Shown in pieces: positions 19,142 to 28,711 of a stretch of 64,000 nt of DNA (positions within the stretch are counted from its first letter, which is position 1; each line of letters starts with the position of its first letter). The stretch covers positions 1 to 64,000 of the forward strand of contig JAKSBX010000156.1 in NCBI GenBank assembly GCA_022360905.1, in the 5' to 3' direction. Under the pieces are notes generated by a model. The model worked only from the letters and a program-made list of their open reading frames with translations, made no database searches and had not been told where the DNA came from. Both the position numbers and the translations under genes were made by a program. This DNA is from Chromatiales bacterium. Lineage in GTDB: Bacteria; Pseudomonadota; Gammaproteobacteria; Chromatiales; Chromatiaceae.

Positions 19142-22100
19142 ATGCAGGCAATATTGAGAATCATAAAAAACCGCTGGTTTGTCGCCATCCTGGGACTGAT
19201 CGCCATCTCGGTGATCATCTGGTTGATCGGTCCCCTGTTTGCCTTTGCCGGCAGCGAGCCCCTCGCCTCGCCCATGGCCAGACTGATCACTATCGGTGTG
19301 ATCATTCTGCTCTGGGGAGCCAATCAGGCCAGACGGCTATTTGCGGCACGCAAGAAGAACCAGCAGATGCTGGAGTCCGTGGTCGGTCAGAAAGAACAGA
19401 CCTCCGTATCGACCCAGGAGTCGGCGGAAGAGGTGCAGATTCTCGGGCAACGTCTGGACAATGCCATCCGCATTCTCAAGGAGTCGAAACTGGGGGGTAA
19501 ACAGGATAGCCAATATCTCTATCAGCTCCCCTGGTATATGTTCATCGGTCCACCTGGAAGTGGTAAAACCACCGCTCTGCTCAACTCGGGGCTACACTTT
19601 CCACTGGCGGACAAACTGGGCAACGATGCGGTGCAGGGTATCGGTGGAACACGCAATTGTGACTGGTGGTTCACCGATGATGCGGTACTGCTGGATACCG
19701 CAGGCCGATACACCACCCAGGACAGTTACGAAGAGGTGGACCGGGCCGCCTGGATGGGCTTTCTCGATCTGCTGAAAAAACACCGCAAACGCAGGCCGAT
19801 CAATGGTGCCCTGGTGGCCATCAGCGTGGAGGACATTCTGCAGCTGACCGACATTGAGAGAATCAATCACGCCAAGGCGATACGTCTGCGGGTCAAGGAG
19901 CTGATCGACCACTTCGGCATCCGCTTCCCGATCTATGTGCTGTTCACCAAGTGCGACCTGCTGGCGGGTTTCAATGAATTTTTCGAAAACCTGAGTCGGG
20001 ATGAGCGTAACCAGGTCTGGGGAATGACCTTTCCGCTCAACGAAAAAGGCAGTCAGGGTGATGTGATCAACCACTTCAAGGATGAGTTCAAAGCCCTGGA
20101 ACAGCGTATCGATGCCCGCCTAATGGACCGGCTTGAACAGGAACGGGACGTCAAACGTCGGGTCTTGATCTACTCCTTTCCACAACAGTTCAGCGCACTG
20201 CGCGAAGCGGCAGAGACCTTTCTCCAGGAAGCCTTCAGCGAGAACCGTTTTCAGGAGACGCCAATGGTCAGGGGTGTCTACTTCACCAGCGGCACTCAGG
20301 AAGGCACCCCGATCGACCGTCTGCTTGGGTCGATGGCTCAGGAGTTTGGCCTCAACCGTCAGATTGCCCCGGCCTTTTCCGGTACCGGCCGCAGCTTTTT
20401 CATCAACCGACTGTTCAAGGATCTGATCTTTGCCGAATCCCATCTGGCCGGTATCAATACCCGTGTTGAGAAACAGCGGGCCTGGCTGCAACGTATCGCC
20501 TATGTGGGTGCCATCTCGCTGGCTCTGCTCGCCGGCATTGCCTGGTTCACCAGCTACAGCCGCAATCAAAGTTATATCGATCAGGTCGCCATACAGGCCA
20601 ATGCCGCAGACGAAAAAGTGAACGGAGTTGCCGCAGACGATCTGACATTGACCAATGTGGTACCCGCCCTGGAACTGGTGCGACGCATTCCCGGGGGTTA
20701 TGAGGATCAGCAGAAAGAGATCCCCTGGTTGATGGGATTGGGACTCTACCAGGGTGACAAACTGGGCAGCGAGGCGATCAACGCCTACCACACCAGCCTG
20801 AAGAACCTGTTTCTACCGCGCATTATTCTCAGTCTTGAAGATCAGCTTAAACAGCAGGGTAACAACCCGGACTATCTGTATGAGGCGCTCAAGGTCTATC
20901 TGATGTTCGATGATAAGGAACATTACGATGCCGAGACTGTGAAGGCCTGGATGCTGTTGCAGTGGCAACTCAGCCTGCCTGGTGGGGAAAACGCCCAGGC
21001 CCGTCAGGCCCTGGCGGGCCATCTGGACGCCCTGCTCAGCCAAATGCCGATGCCGCCAACCATCCCATTGGATGAGGTGTTGATCAGCCGGGTACGCAAT
21101 GACCTGTTAAGGGTACCGCTGGCGGATCGGGTCTATGATCGGATGAAACGCACCACGGCAGGTGGCTCGATAGCGGCATTGCGACTGACCCAGGAGATCG
21201 GCCCCGATGCGGAGCTGGTCTTCAGTCGACGCTCCGGTGAACCACTGGATAAGGAGATCCCCAGCCTGTTTACCTATGAGGGATATCACAAACTGTTCCT
21301 CAAGGATCACCTGTCGATCGCCAATAAATTGCTCGAGGAGAAGTGGATACTCGGCCCGGATCTGGAAAAAATCATCGGTAAAACCGACCTGGCCAGGCTC
21401 AGCAGCCGGGTCAAAGATCTCTACTACGCCGAGTACATCCGTATTTGGGAGCAGCAACTGGCAGATATTCGGGTAAAACCTTTCAACAACATGCGCCAGG
21501 CTGTCGAGGTGTTGAATGTTCTTTCAGGACCTACTTCTCCGCTACGCCGCTATCTGAAGCTGGTGCAGGAACAGACCACCCTCTCGCGCCTACCCGGTGG
21601 CGCACAAAAAGCGGCCGAGCTGGCGGCTGAGCACGGTTCCGGTATTACCCGTCAGCTGGCTTCAATACTGCAGGTATCACCGGATGAGAGCCAGCAGGCG
21701 CCTGAAAAGCAGTTGCTGAGCACACCGGTTGATCAACATTTTGCCGATCTGAATCGGATGATCGATGCCCAGGAGGGTGAGCAAGCTCCGCTGGAGAGAA
21801 CCCTGGAGATGCTTAACGAACTCTACGCCCATATGAACTCCATTGCCTCAGCCGGCAATCAGTCGAGTCAGGCGTTCAATGCCGCGCGAGATCCTGCATC
21901 CGGCGGCGTAATCAGCCGCTTGAAACTGGAAGCGCAGCGTCAACCCGGCCCACTGGCTGATATGATCAATACCCTGGCGGACGGCAGTTCCAATCTGACT
22001 GTGTCCGGGGTCAGGAGCCATCTCAACTCAGTCTGGAACACCCAGCTGCTGCCTTTCTGCCAGCGCAGTCTGGCCGGTCGTTATCCACTGGAACGCAACA

Positions 22101-22720
22101 GCGTTCGTGAAGTGACGATCAGTGATTTTGGACGTTTCTTCGGTCCAGGCGGGATGATGGAGAACTTCTTCAATACCTACCTGATCGATTTTGTCGATAC
22201 CTCACGCAGAGTTTGGCGTTGGAATGCGGCCGGCAACAAAACCCTGGGTATCCCAACCAGTACGCTGCGACAGTTTCAGCGGGCAGCGGTAATCCGCGAC
22301 GCCTTCTTCAGCGGCAGCAGTCCGGAGCCGAAGATCAACTTCGAAATCAAACCGCTGAGCATGGACACCACGATCACTCAGATCACCCTGTTGATCAATC
22401 AGCAGCGGGTCAGATACAACCATGGCCCGACCCGCTGGAACCGACTCACCTGGCCGGATGATTCCGGCATCAGCGATGCCAAGATTCTGCTTGCACCACC
22501 CGCTGGTAATAAACCCTCCGGTCTGACTGAGGATGGACCCTGGGGCTGGTTCCGCATGATCGATCAGGCTGCAACTGAAGCCACCAACACCCCTGAAACC
22601 ATCAATGTGACCTTTGATGTGGGTGGCCGCAAATCACGTTTTGCACTACGAGCAAGTGGTGCACTCAATCCATTTCAGTTAAAAGAATTGGCAGACTTCC
22701 GGTGTCCGAACAGACTTTGA
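19142..22720 (+). CDS. tssM: T6SS inner-membrane protein TssM (IcmF)
   Basis: YMFIGPPGSGKTTALLNSGLHFPLADKLG; CDWWFTDDAVLLDTAGRYTTQD; 1192 aa. Confidence 0.98.
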   Translation: MQAILRIIKNRWFVAILGLIAISVIIWLIGPLFAFAGSEPLASPMARLITIGVIILLWGANQARRLFAARKKNQQMLESVVGQKEQTSVSTQESAEEVQILGQRLDNAIRILKESKLGGKQDSQYLYQLPWYMFIGPPGSGKTTALLNSGLHFPLADKLGNDAVQGIGGTRNCDWWFTDDAVLLDTAGRYTTQDSYEEVDRAAWMGFLDLLKKHRKRRPINGALVAISVEDILQLTDIERINHAKAIRLRVKELIDHFGIRFPIYVLFTKCDLLAGFNEFFENLSRDERNQVWGMTFPLNEKGSQGDVINHFKDEFKALEQRIDARLMDRLEQERDVKRRVLIYSFPQQFSALREAAETFLQEAFSENRFQETPMVRGVYFTSGTQEGTPIDRLLGSMAQEFGLNRQIAPAFSGTGRSFFINRLFKDLIFAESHLAGINTRVEKQRAWLQRIAYVGAISLALLAGIAWFTSYSRNQSYIDQVAIQANAADEKVNGVAADDLTLTNVVPALELVRRIPGGYEDQQKEIPWLMGLGLYQGDKLGSEAINAYHTSLKNLFLPRIILSLEDQLKQQGNNPDYLYEALKVYLMFDDKEHYDAETVKAWMLLQWQLSLPGGENAQARQALAGHLDALLSQMPMPPTIPLDEVLISRVRNDLLRVPLADRVYDRMKRTTAGGSIAALRLTQEIGPDAELVFSRRSGEPLDKEIPSLFTYEGYHKLFLKDHLSIANKLLEEKWILGPDLEKIIGKTDLARLSSRVKDLYYAEYIRIWEQQLADIRVKPFNNMRQAVEVLNVLSGPTSPLRRYLKLVQEQTTLSRLPGGAQKAAELAAEHGSGITRQLASILQVSPDESQQAPEKQLLSTPVDQHFADLNRMIDAQEGEQAPLERTLEMLNELYAHMNSIASAGNQSSQAFNAARDPASGGVISRLKLEAQRQPGPLADMINTLADGSSNLTVSGVRSHLNSVWNTQLLPFCQRSLAGRYPLERNSVREVTISDFGRFFGPGGMMENFFNTYLIDFVDTSRRVWRWNAAGNKTLGIPTSTLRQFQRAAVIRDAFFSGSSPEPKINFEIKPLSMDTTITQITLLINQQRVRYNHGPTRWNRLTWPDDSGISDAKILLAPPAGNKPSGLTEDGPWGWFRMIDQAATEATNTPETINVTFDVGGRKSRFALRASGALNPFQLKELADFRCPNRL

Positions 22721-23496
22721 ACTCAATGCAAAACGAGGACTTTCCAGGCCTCTACGGTAAGATTCCTTCACTGGGGGATTTTGTCACCCGCCGGCTTCCC
22801 CGCGGCTTCATAGCCCCCTGGGAGACCTGGATGCAGGAGGCAATCGCCAACAGCCGGGAACAGCTGGGTGACTTCTGGCTGGATAACTATTTGACCAGTC
22901 CCATGTGGCGCTTCGCACTCTCCCCTGGGATCTGCGGCGAACAAGGGTGGGCAGGAATCCTGATGCCCAGCGTCGACCGGGTTGGTCGTTACTACCCGTT
23001 TACCCTGGCAGCAAAACTCGATCCCAAGTTTAATCTTTTTCTGTTCATGGAGGAGTCGGAAAGCTGGTTTGGGCGCCTGGAAGAGCTTGCCCTCTCCTGC
23101 CTGGAGGATGGCTTCCAGATGGAAGCATTGGAACAACAGCTGCGACAGCTCGGTGCACCGACGGCGGAACGCGAAGAGTTGGCTCAACCGGATGCACCCG
23201 TCACCCCGCTCAACAATGCCTGGCATGCACAGTTGCAGGAACAGTCTGCACTGCGTGGTCTCTATCCCCTGTTCATGCCCCATCTGATGAAGAAACTGTT
23301 ATTTGCCTACAGCATCTGGTGGACACAGGGTTCAGAACGGATCTCCCCCTCACTGCTGATCTGTCAGGGCCTACCGCAGATAAGAGGAGCCAGTGCCTTG
23401 ATCGATGGTGCCTGGACAGAACACGGCTGGGAAGAGATTGAAACCGGTGCCTACAGCATGGGATTCGCCACCTCAGAAACACCAGAATCCTTATGA
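22702..23496 (+). CDS. tagF: T6SS-associated protein TagF
   Basis: PGLYGKIPSLGDFVTRRLPRGFIAPWETWMQEAIANSREQLGDFWLDNYLTSPMWRFALSPGICGEQGWAGILMPSVDRVGRYYPFTL. Confidence 0.95.
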   Translation: MSEQTLNSMQNEDFPGLYGKIPSLGDFVTRRLPRGFIAPWETWMQEAIANSREQLGDFWLDNYLTSPMWRFALSPGICGEQGWAGILMPSVDRVGRYYPFTLAAKLDPKFNLFLFMEESESWFGRLEELALSCLEDGFQMEALEQQLRQLGAPTAEREELAQPDAPVTPLNNAWHAQLQEQSALRGLYPLFMPHLMKKLLFAYSIWWTQGSERISPSLLICQGLPQIRGASALIDGAWTEHGWEEIETGAYSMGFATSETPESL

Positions 23497-24248
23497 CCCA
23501 GAATCGATTCTATTGGGTCTCCGCCCACCTGACCGATAAAGGTAAAGTGCGCAGCATCAATGAAGATGCCTGCCTCGATCGAGCGGACCTGGGGATCTGG
23601 GCGGTTGCCGACGGCATGGGCGGGCACGCCGCCGGGGACCTCGCCTCAGGCATGATCGTGAGTGAATTAAAGTCGGTCAATCCGGGCAACTCACTCGGCG
23701 AACTGGCCGGAAATGTTGAACAAAGCCTGCATCAGGTCAATCAACACCTGCTGTTGGAATCCCACCAACGGGGTGGCGAGATCATCGGCTCAACCGTGGT
23801 TACCCTCTTGGCCTATGATGGCTACTGTATCTATCAATGGGCCGGTGACAGCCGCATCTATCTCTATCGTCGGGGCAATCTGAAGCAGCTGAGCCGCGAT
23901 CACAGCCAGATCGAGGAGATGATCGAACAGGGCCTGGTCACCTCCGATGAAGCGGAACAGTCATCCATCGCCAACTATATTACCCGGGCGGTCGGTGCTA
24001 CAGAGACCCTGGAGCTGGATGCGGAAATGGTGGAGCCCTGTGATGGTGACCTGTTTCTGCTTTGCAGTGACGGCCTGAACAAAGAGGTCAAGGATACGGA
24101 AATTGCTGAAATTCTAGGACGTTACAGCTTTCAGGACGCCATACAACAACTCATCAGCCTGGCCATGGACAGAGGCGCCAGAGATAATGTGACCCTGGTG
24201 ATGGTGCAGGCGAAAGCCGTACAAAACGAGCAAACCGATGAAATCTAA
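23493..24248 (+). CDS. pppA: PP2C-family Ser/Thr phosphatase (PppA-like)
   Basis: TDKGKVRSINEDACLDRADLGIWAVADGMGGHAAGDLASGMIV; AGDSRIYLYRRGNLKQLSRDHS; LLCSDGLNKEV. Confidence 0.95.
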   Translation: MTQNRFYWVSAHLTDKGKVRSINEDACLDRADLGIWAVADGMGGHAAGDLASGMIVSELKSVNPGNSLGELAGNVEQSLHQVNQHLLLESHQRGGEIIGSTVVTLLAYDGYCIYQWAGDSRIYLYRRGNLKQLSRDHSQIEEMIEQGLVTSDEAEQSSIANYITRAVGATETLELDAEMVEPCDGDLFLLCSDGLNKEVKDTEIAEILGRYSFQDAIQQLISLAMDRGARDNVTLVMVQAKAVQNEQTDEI

Positions 24249-24313
24249 TCTGCTATATTGATCGACATGACAACCCAGCTAATCGCTACAAGCAGCCAAA
24301 AGGAATCTAAGAA

Positions 24314-25675
24314 GTGATTGAGGTAACCAGCTTTCGGGATTTCTGCAAATTCCTATTTATTGTCATTTCCGTACTCGCCCTGAGTGCCTGTCAGTTGACC
24401 GGTCCAAAAAAAGCAGAACAACCGGTGGCCCAGGAACCGGAACCGATAGAAGAGACTATCCCGCCACCTACCGATTCTCTGACACCGAATCAGCGGGTAC
24501 GAAAAGCTCTGCAACATCTTCAGCAGGGAGACTATGAGAGTGCCCACAATCAGCTCAGTTGGGCTTTGATGAATGACCCTGAACATAGCCGGGCCAACCA
24601 TCTGCTTGAACAGATGGATGCTGACCCAATCGAGTATCTGGGACTGAAAAACTTCTTTTACGATGTGCAGCCAGGGGATTCACTATCTCTGATTGCCAAG
24701 AATTTTCTCAACGACCCCTATAAATTTGTCATTCTCGCCAGATACAACGATCTGGACAACCCCAGTAAACTGGCACCAGGACAGCGCATTCGCGTGCCTG
24801 GCATCATGCCGGAAAAGGTCAAAATCAAGGCGAAACCTAAAGCCAAGCACAGCCCCGAAACGGAGTTGACTGAAAAACCTGTAAAAACAGAAGCCAAACC
24901 CATCACTTCAACCGACCCGGAAACCGATTCTCCGCAGGTAGTTGAGCCGCAGCCAGCAACAACAACACAACCGGTTACGGATGTTGAGGCAACCTCAGAG
25001 ACAGCCCAGATCGTAGAGCCTGAAACCCCTCTCAATCAGCCAGAAGAGACTGAGGCTTCAGCCGTTGACAACTTACCAAGCAGCGATGACGCACTAAACT
25101 CTGCCCGGCAACTGCATGCTGAAAAAGACCTGCCTGCTGCCATCTATCTATTGGAAAGTGAAAACAGCCGTCACCCCGAAGCAGCAGAGATTCGTACACA
25201 GCTGGCAAGTTACTATACGGAATACGCCAATCAGTTGATCAAACAGGATGATCTGGAAGGCGCCAGAGATACACTGGAAAAGCTCATCATTCTCGATGCC
25301 TCCGATAACAGTGCAATCAATCAACTCATCTATGTGGAAGATAAGATCGAAGCTCGCAAGCTCCTGCAGAAAGGACAGAATGAAGAGCGTGGCGGACAAT
25401 ATCAAACGGCCTATCGCACCTATGGACAGGTATTGACCTATGACCCTGACAACCTATCAGCACAAGAGTCTCAAGTAAGGGTCAGAAATCAACTGACGGA
25501 CAGCTACCATCGCCAGGCTATGCAGCTGTTTCGAAGACAAGAGCTGGATGAAGCAATCGGTTACTGGAATAAGATCTTGGAACTCGATCCAAACCATTCA
25601 CTCGCCCCTGGTTACAAAGCACGAGCCCTGGAGATGAAACAGCAGCTTCAAAGGATCGACTCAAAACCCAATTGA
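24314..25675 (+). CDS. TPR/LysM-domain lipoprotein (T6SS-adjacent)
   Basis: Lipobox LALSACQLTG; LysM YDVQPGDSLSLIAKNFLNDPYKFVILARYNDLDNPSKLAPGQRIRVPG; TPR-like repeats; GTG start. Confidence 0.8.
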   Translation: MIEVTSFRDFCKFLFIVISVLALSACQLTGPKKAEQPVAQEPEPIEETIPPPTDSLTPNQRVRKALQHLQQGDYESAHNQLSWALMNDPEHSRANHLLEQMDADPIEYLGLKNFFYDVQPGDSLSLIAKNFLNDPYKFVILARYNDLDNPSKLAPGQRIRVPGIMPEKVKIKAKPKAKHSPETELTEKPVKTEAKPITSTDPETDSPQVVEPQPATTTQPVTDVEATSETAQIVEPETPLNQPEETEASAVDNLPSSDDALNSARQLHAEKDLPAAIYLLESENSRHPEAAEIRTQLASYYTEYANQLIKQDDLEGARDTLEKLIILDASDNSAINQLIYVEDKIEARKLLQKGQNEERGGQYQTAYRTYGQVLTYDPDNLSAQESQVRVRNQLTDSYHRQAMQLFRRQELDEAIGYWNKILELDPNHSLAPGYKARALEMKQQLQRIDSKPN

Positions 25676-26160
25676 TCGGATCCAGATGAGCATGGCTTAG
25701 CAAGTGTTCAGCCGGAGTGTGCTGGCCTACAGCAAGACATCAAAACACCGCTGTTGCACTGTGAAATAATTCAATCTTTTAACCAATCACCATGGTTATC
25801 AATGCCCAAACTGCGCCATGGATAACTCGCTGATCAGCGCAAGAATTTAATTCCCACGTTTATTCATAATGTCTGAAACAATCCGTTTTAGATCACAATT
25901 TTTCATGGCTATGAGCTATGCTTTAGATCTATTGACATTGCTCAATTGACTTATTTAAAGGGCCATGAATAATAGCGCTGCAAATATTGCCATCTACTGG
26001 ATAAATTCCTGGATTGGACAATATTTTTTGGAATTGTTTGCGGGGTAACCTCGAACGGAATCTGGCTGAAGGCAGAGTTTTGCTTATCGGTATGTAATCT
26101 TTAATGGAACATCAGTTCGCAAATAGATTTGATATTGATATCTAGCAAAACGGACTTAAT

Positions 26161-26895
26161 GTGCTTGAAGCACTTTCGACAACAAATCTAATCATTGCCG
26201 CAATCATTATCAGCTCTGCCTATCTGGTAAGAGGAATTGCAGGTTTTGGCTCAGGTCTCATTGCAATACCGTTACTTGCATTGATGCTTCCCTTATCAAT
26301 TGCAGTTCCATTGATTGTATTGCTTGATTACATTGCTTCTGCAAGCCATGGGGTAAAGCACCGAGAAGCGGTTTGCTGGCGGGATATTTTGCCGTTACTT
26401 CCCTTTTCAATCATTGGGGTTGTGATGGCTCTCTACCTGTTCAACTCGGTCGATGCTCAAGTACTTCGCTATGGCTTGGGTGTCTTTCTACTGTTGTTTG
26501 CTGTCTATTCGCTATTTTCCATTACGCCAAACGCGGCGCCCTCGCTACTTTGGGCAGCGCCAGGTGGAACGCTTGGAGGTTTTATTGGCACACTATTCGG
26601 TACGGGAGGCCCGTTTTATGTCCTCTATCTGAAGCTAAGAGGACTGAATAAGACAGAATTTCGTGCAACATTTGCAACCATCTTTCTAATTGATGGCATT
26701 GGCCGCATCTTAGGTTACTTGGCAACCGGTTTCTTTGACCTTGCATTACTCAAAATCGTGGCGATTGCGATCCCTCTGATGGCTATTGGTATGTACATTG
26801 GCGGACAAATTCATAGCAACCTATCCCAGCAGACCTTTCAACGGGGTATCAGTCTACTACTCATCATCAGTGGCATATCGTTATTGTTAAAATAG
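26161..26895 (+). CDS. TauE/SafE-family sulfite exporter-type permease
   Basis: SSAYLVRGIAGFGSGLIAIPLLALMLPLSIAVPLIVLLDYIAS; GGFIGTLFGTGGPFYVLYLKLRGL; multiple TM segments. Confidence 0.85.
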   Translation: MLEALSTTNLIIAAIIISSAYLVRGIAGFGSGLIAIPLLALMLPLSIAVPLIVLLDYIASASHGVKHREAVCWRDILPLLPFSIIGVVMALYLFNSVDAQVLRYGLGVFLLLFAVYSLFSITPNAAPSLLWAAPGGTLGGFIGTLFGTGGPFYVLYLKLRGLNKTEFRATFATIFLIDGIGRILGYLATGFFDLALLKIVAIAIPLMAIGMYIGGQIHSNLSQQTFQRGISLLLIISGISLLLK

Positions 26896-26903
26896 CCTGA
26901 CAA

Positions 26904-27671
26904 TCACTCAAATAGATTGACCAAAGAGCCAATTCCATCGATCTTTATTTCAACTGTACACCCTTGAGGCATAGGCCCGGCACCCAATGATGTGCCACAG
27001 GCTATGACATCTCCTGGATTGAGTGTCATATCTCTCGAAAGCCTGCTGACAATCTCCCTGGGTGAGAAAAACATGTCCTCAACTGGATAGTTCTGATGTT
27101 CTACGCCATCAACCAGCGTCTTAACGATCAACGAATCAACATCAAGCCCCGTGGCAACAACCGGTCCGACAGCGCCAAAGGTGTCAAAACTTTTGGCTCT
27201 GGTCCACTGAACAAATGAGGGATCTTCCTTCATCAGTCCTCTGGCTGTAACATCATTGACACAGGTGTATCCAAAAATGTACTTGTCAGCATCATCTTCG
27301 TTGATGTTGCAGCAACGTTCCCCGATCACTATGCCTAGCTCACCTTCAAATGCCACCGGACCATCATAGGTTTCGGGTTGCCGGATTGTTTGCCCTGTTG
27401 CCAGAAAAGAACCGTTGGCCTTCATGAAATAGAGTGGATGGTTAGGCTGAGACCACCCCTCCTTTGCCGCCCGTGAGCGAAAATTGTTCCACAAACCGAT
27501 CATTTTTGACGGCTGAGTGGGTATTAACAGATTAATATCCGAAACCGGTAGAAATTCACCCGTGGCTTTTGACTCCTTAAACATATCACCTTGATAAACG
27601 GCAACATGATCATTCCTCAAGGTGCCAAATCCCTGCTTGCCCAAATACTCGAACCTGACCCATAACTCCAT
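26904..27671 (-). CDS. Fumarylacetoacetate hydrolase-family protein
   Basis: PLYFMKANGSFLATGQTIRQPETYDGPVAFEGELGIVIGERC...YTCVNDVTARGLMKEDPSFVQWTRAKSFDTFGAVGP. Confidence 0.9.
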   Translation of the reverse strand: MELWVRFEYLGKQGFGTLRNDHVAVYQGDMFKESKATGEFLPVSDINLLIPTQPSKMIGLWNNFRSRAAKEGWSQPNHPLYFMKANGSFLATGQTIRQPETYDGPVAFEGELGIVIGERCCNINEDDADKYIFGYTCVNDVTARGLMKEDPSFVQWTRAKSFDTFGAVGPVVATGLDVDSLIVKTLVDGVEHQNYPVEDMFFSPREIVSRLSRDMTLNPGDVIACGTSLGAGPMPQGCTVEIKIDGIGSLVNLFE

Positions 27672-27731
27672 AATCCTTCTCCCTAATCTAATAGGCTTAA
27701 CCCAGTATTATCACCTTTAAGGCTTCCAGCT

Positions 27732-27927
27732 TTAGGGCCTGTTAACACGAATCCAATGCGCCCTACAGGGTTTGTTTTTGTCTCCAGCAAGGCAGAATGA
27801 ACGTCGTGTAGTGCCACAACCCGTTGCTCGTCGCTCGTTTGGACCAACCAAACCTCTCTCCTCGTGCCTTGATTGGTGCTTTTTCAGGCACAACTGGGTG
27901 CATTGGATTCGTGTTAACAAGCCCTAA
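27732..27927. mobile_element. MITE-like non-coding element with 28-bp terminal inverted repeats
   Basis: Left ttagggcctgttaacacgaatccaatgc (27732-27759); right gcattggattcgtgttaacaagccctaa (27900-27927), reverse complement matches the left at 27/28. Confidence 0.8.
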
Positions 27928-28231
27928 GTTACAGGCATAACAAGCTGATTTAAAAGAAATAGACCTTTTTATGAAAACCATGGTCATGATCGATAAAATG
28001 CGGCTTGGGTTGCCTGTTCCTGGCCAGAGTTATTTTCTTCTGACCGAGAGAAATCCATAAATAAGATTTCACTTCCCAGATTATCAATCTTACACGGAAT
28101 TTTATTCGCATCTTGCTGTTTTTTAAAGTCCTTTGGCTTAAGAACCCCTGAAATGAGTCGCTAACTCAAGGCAGATGGATATGTCACTGGTTACGTGGTT
28201 AAAGGACTGCAAGCCGAGTCGTAACTGAAGT

Positions 28232-28480
28232 ATGTTTGACCTTTGGCTATCAAATATGATGGAACAACTCTACAAAATAGCACTCACAAGTTTTACCATA
28301 GGCACCTTGTTTCTACCTTTGCTGCTATTTGTCCACCACCTCGAAGCCCGTTACCCGGCAACCACTCAGCTCACCAGCCTGGCTTGGTATGAATTGTTCA
28401 TCGTACTTGCATTACTGGTAGTTCCATTCGGCTCCTTGAAACTACTTCGCGTACCATGGAATAGTAAAGAGATACCTTAG
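28232..28480 (+). CDS. Small hypothetical membrane protein (about two TM segments)
   Basis: 82-aa ORF with two hydrophobic stretches (SFTIGTLFLPLLLFV, YELFIVLALLVVPFGSL). Confidence 0.4.
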   Translation: MFDLWLSNMMEQLYKIALTSFTIGTLFLPLLLFVHHLEARYPATTQLTSLAWYELFIVLALLVVPFGSLKLLRVPWNSKEIP

Positions 28481-28497
28481 GCCGAATGGCACTTAAT

Positions 28498-28608
28498 TTA
28501 AGAGAATAAGCCGCCAATCACCACGAATCTTCGCTAATAGAGTCCGCTATGTGAGAGTTTTTCGCGGCATTTTGCGGTGACTGGCGTTCATTGGCGGTTA
28601 ATCTCTAA
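28498..28608. repeat. Imperfect inverted-repeat element with gccgccaat / attggcggttaa ends
   Basis: Left ttaagagaataagccgccaat, right attggcggttaatctctaa; inner half-sites similar to gcggtgactggcgttcattggcggtt-type intergenic repeats. Confidence 0.5.
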
Positions 28609-28674
28609 AAGGTGACCCCCAACTTCTTCAGCAGAATTGGGGCGTAAATGACTTCAGTAAATACCATTCCCCTT

Positions 28675-28693
28675 AGAGCCTGTTGAGTAACTG
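28675..28693 (+). repeat. Diverged copy of dispersed motif (gagcctgttgagtaactgc)
   Basis: Similar to GGGCCTGTTAACA; preceded by TTA as in the 27732 element. Confidence 0.35.
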
Positions 28694-28711
28694 CCGCTAT
28701 CACAGCTGTTA

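Noticed and set aside
20120-20791. 223-aa minus-strand ORF within tssM
   Set aside because: Shadow ORF opposite a conserved CDS
27732-27987. Short minus-strand ORFs (62 and 74 aa) over the inverted-repeat element
   Set aside because: Fall within or across the MITE-like element with no recognisable product
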